From assembly GCA_021799945.1 (NCBI GenBank), contig JAJYZK010000162.1, positions 1 to 7,088 on the forward strand: 7,088 nucleotides of DNA, in the 5' to 3' direction. This DNA is from Acidobacteriota bacterium. Its GTDB lineage: Bacteria; Acidobacteriota; Terriglobia; Terriglobales; Acidobacteriaceae. The notes below the pieces were generated by a model that had not been told where the DNA came from, did no database searches, and was given only the letters and a program-made list of their open reading frames with translations. Positions 5,603 through 7,088 of the stretch are shown here, piece after piece; the stretch's first letter is position 1; the number at the start of each line of letters is the position of its first letter. A program made the translations under genes and the position numbers.

Positions 5603-6597
5603 AAATGAAGAAATTCATCAATGACCCGACCGACCTCGTTTCCGAGCTGCTGGAGGGCTTGGTGTTGGCCTTCCCCCGAAAGGTCCGGTTTGCGGCGCTC
5701 AATACGATCGGGCGCGCGGCGGCCAAGGCGCCGGAGAAGGTCCGGCTGGTCACCCTGGGCGGCAGCGGGCATGAACCGGGGCTCAGCGGCTTTGTGGGCG
5801 AAGGCATGCTGGACTATAGCGTGGCCGGGGAGATCTTCGCGGCGCCCGGGGCTGCGCGGGTGGCCGAGGCGATCCGCGCCGCATGCGCGGGCGGCGCCCA
5901 AGCCCTGTTGATCGTTCTGAACCACGCCGGAGACGTTTTGTCGGCCAACATCGCCCTGGAGATGGCGCGCCGCGAAGGGCATCGGGTGGAAATGGTGCTG
6001 ACGCATGAGGACATCTCCGGCGGTCCGGATCCTGAGGATCGCCGCGGACTTGTGGGCTTCCTCCCCGTTTACAAGGTCGCCGGAGCGGCGGCGGAGCGGG
6101 GCGACTCTCTGGCCGAGTGCCGGGAGATCGCTCTGCGCATGGAACGGAATATGCGCAGCCTGGCGGTTGCCGTGAGGACGGCGACGCATCCGGCGACGGG
6201 CCTGCCTATTTTCGAGCTGGGCGACGAAGAGATGGAGATTGGAATGGGCCAGCACGGCGAGGCGGGAACGGGCCGCACCGCTCTGCAGACTGCCGACCGC
6301 ACGGCGGAGATAATCCTGGACCGGCTGCTCGCCGATCTCCAGGTGCAGGCCGGGGAAGAGCTTTTACTCCTGGTCAACGGCGCCGGATCCACGACGTTGA
6401 TGGAGCTGCTCCTTGTCTTCCGCCACGCCGCTCGGCTGCTGGAGCGGAAGAAAATCAAGCTGGCGCGCAGCGCGGTGGGCGAATTCATTACCACCCAGGA
6501 ACAGGCCGGCTTCCAGATGTTGATCGCCCGCATGGACGAGGAGCTGATCGGGCTATGGGATGCGCCGGCGGATTCCCCGTTTTTTGTGACGCGATGA
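5599..6597 (+). CDS. dhaK: DhaK-type dihydroxyacetone kinase subunit, substrate-binding
   Basis: The substrate-binding half of a two-part kinase that phosphorylates dihydroxyacetone or a related hydroxyketone; 332 residues against about 356 in E. coli DhaK. GGSGHEP (54-60) carries His58 and GD (111-112) carries Asp112, matching the catalytic His56 and Asp109 of E. coli. GQHGEAG (217-223) carries His219, matching His218, which bonds covalently to the substrate carbonyl. Around these the sequence diverges. NHAGDVLSAN (108-117) replaces the common NYTGDxxNF, and SVAGEIFAAP lacks the usual Cys before GE. The protein is probably active but may act on a C4 or other ketose rather than dihydroxyacetone. 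The ATG at 5599 overlaps the permease stop as ATGA, and GGAGA lies ten bases upstream; Met3 (5605) is a less likely start. Its stop overlaps the dhaL start. Whether ATP or a PTS protein donates the phosphate depends on a dhaM outside the window. Confidence 0.9.
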   Translation: MKMKKFINDPTDLVSELLEGLVLAFPRKVRFAALNTIGRAAAKAPEKVRLVTLGGSGHEPGLSGFVGEGMLDYSVAGEIFAAPGAARVAEAIRAACAGGAQALLIVLNHAGDVLSANIALEMARREGHRVEMVLTHEDISGGPDPEDRRGLVGFLPVYKVAGAAAERGDSLAECREIALRMERNMRSLAVAVRTATHPATGLPIFELGDEEMEIGMGQHGEAGTGRTALQTADRTAEIILDRLLADLQVQAGEELLLLVNGAGSTTLMELLLVFRHAARLLERKKIKLARSAVGEFITTQEQAGFQMLIARMDEELIGLWDAPADSPFFVTR

Positions 6598-7088
6598 GTG
6601 ACCGAATCGGCAGACGGCAATGGGAGGCGATGTTCGCCGAAGCCGCCGCCTCCATTCGGCGCGAGCATCGCCGGCTGTCGGAATTGGACTCCATCGGCGG
6701 AGACGGCGACCACGGCGCGACGATGCTGCGGGTTGTGGAGCAGATGGAGCGGATGGAGCGGAGCGGGGAGGCGGGTTCCGGCCAGCCTCCGGATTCCAAT
6801 CGGGACGGGGGTCTCGGCGATCTGCTGCGTTCCTCCGGATGGCGCGTCTTGAGCGTGGATGGCGGAGCCTCGAGTGCGCTTCTGGGCGCCTTGCTTACGG
6901 GAATGGCGGAGTCGGTCGCGCGGCCGGATGCAGCGGGCGCGGATGCATCTCCGGAGACGATGGACTGCCGGGGATTGGCCGACGCCCTGGAGGCGGGCCT
7001 TCGCGCCGTGTCCCGGCTCACCGCGGCCAAACCCGGCGACAAGACGATGATGGATGCTCTGGTTCCCGCTGTCCTCGCCGTGCGGGCG
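6594..7088 (+). CDS. dhaL: DhaL-type kinase subunit, nucleotide-binding (partial, cut at window end)
   Basis: The first 165 residues of the ADP/ATP-binding partner of DhaK; the frame is still open at the last base. LDSIGGDGDHGATM (31-44) holds the three Mg-binding aspartates Asp32, Asp37 and Asp39. GGASSALLGALLTGMA (90-105) is the nucleotide-binding loop, and KPGDKTMMDAL (146-156) completes the site. Residues 50-80 form a charged, glycine-rich linker-like insert that includes a 9-base tandem duplication (6744-6761) encoding MER twice. The ATG at 6594 overlaps the dhaK stop (ATGA). No clear ribosome site is seen, so translation probably depends on ribosomes finishing dhaK. The subunit is predicted to carry the bound nucleotide that phosphorylates the substrate held by DhaK. 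Confidence 0.9.
   Translation, partial: MSDRIGRRQWEAMFAEAAASIRREHRRLSELDSIGGDGDHGATMLRVVEQMERMERSGEAGSGQPPDSNRDGGLGDLLRSSGWRVLSVDGGASSALLGALLTGMAESVARPDAAGADASPETMDCRGLADALEAGLRAVSRLTAAKPGDKTMMDALVPAVLAVRA
6744..6761 (+). repeat. In-frame 9-base tandem duplication in dhaL
   Basis: ATGGAGCGG is repeated exactly at 6744-6752 and 6753-6761, encoding Met-Glu-Arg twice (residues 51-56). Being in frame, it lengthens a helix or linker without breaking the protein. Confidence 0.85.

Noticed and set aside
6598..6852. Short open frame overlapping the start of dhaL
   Set aside because: It is out of frame with the DhaL motifs (GDGDHG, GGASS, PGDKT), which run in the frame starting at 6594 to the window end.
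1..7088. CRISPR array, tRNA, transposon ends, phage or toxin-antitoxin genes
   Set aside because: I read both strands for repeats, cloverleaf-like sequence and hallmark motifs. Only short tandem duplications and local inverted repeats were found.

Overview
The window is GC-rich, densely packed bacterial chromosomal DNA. It holds eight coding regions, two of them cut by the window edges. I see no rRNA, tRNA, CRISPR array, transposase, integrase or phage gene. The Thermus-like seven-iron ferredoxin, the codon use and the gene style fit a soil bacterium of the Acidobacteriota (Bryobacter/Solibacter-like) or a nearby deep phylum. That placement is an inference from general resemblance, not from a marker gene.

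Left part (1-1346): the C-terminal end of an inositol monophosphatase-family protein reads rightward. It is followed by its intergenic gap, a good extended -10 promoter and a small 7Fe ferredoxin gene (fdxA). A beta-class carbonic anhydrase lies convergent to fdxA. The fdxA/carbonic anhydrase gap holds a GC-rich hairpin and a perfect 12-base tandem duplication. These look like housekeeping genes.

Middle (1464-2511): a classical short-chain dehydrogenase/reductase (SDR1) reads leftward. It shares a 286-base divergent control region with a rightward operon. The region contains several inverted repeats, a perfect GGCAAC-TTTT-GTTGCC palindrome, an A+T-rich promoter-like stretch and a GC hairpin placed directly before the Shine-Dalgarno sequence of the second SDR. 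No regulator gene lies in the window.

Right part (2512-7088): an apparently single transcription unit reads SDR2, SMP-30/gluconolactonase-family lactonase, APC-family permease, DhaK-type kinase subunit and DhaL-type kinase subunit (cut by the window end). SDR2 and the lactonase gene are 14 bases apart. The next three junctions are all four-base ATGA stop/start overlaps, so translational coupling is likely. SDR2 has an excellent AGGAGG ribosome site but no ATG, GTG or TTG at the expected start. An ACG codon sits where the homologous ATG of SDR1 would be.

How the genes may work together (inference): the permease imports a small polyol, sugar or amino-bearing substrate. One or both SDRs oxidise it, the SMP-30 protein opens a lactone or similar ester, and DhaKL phosphorylates a carbonyl-containing intermediate through its covalent histidine. 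This gene combination does not match a pathway I can name, and the cleaving enzyme (an aldolase or similar) would have to lie outside the window. It is the best candidate here for an undescribed catabolic system.
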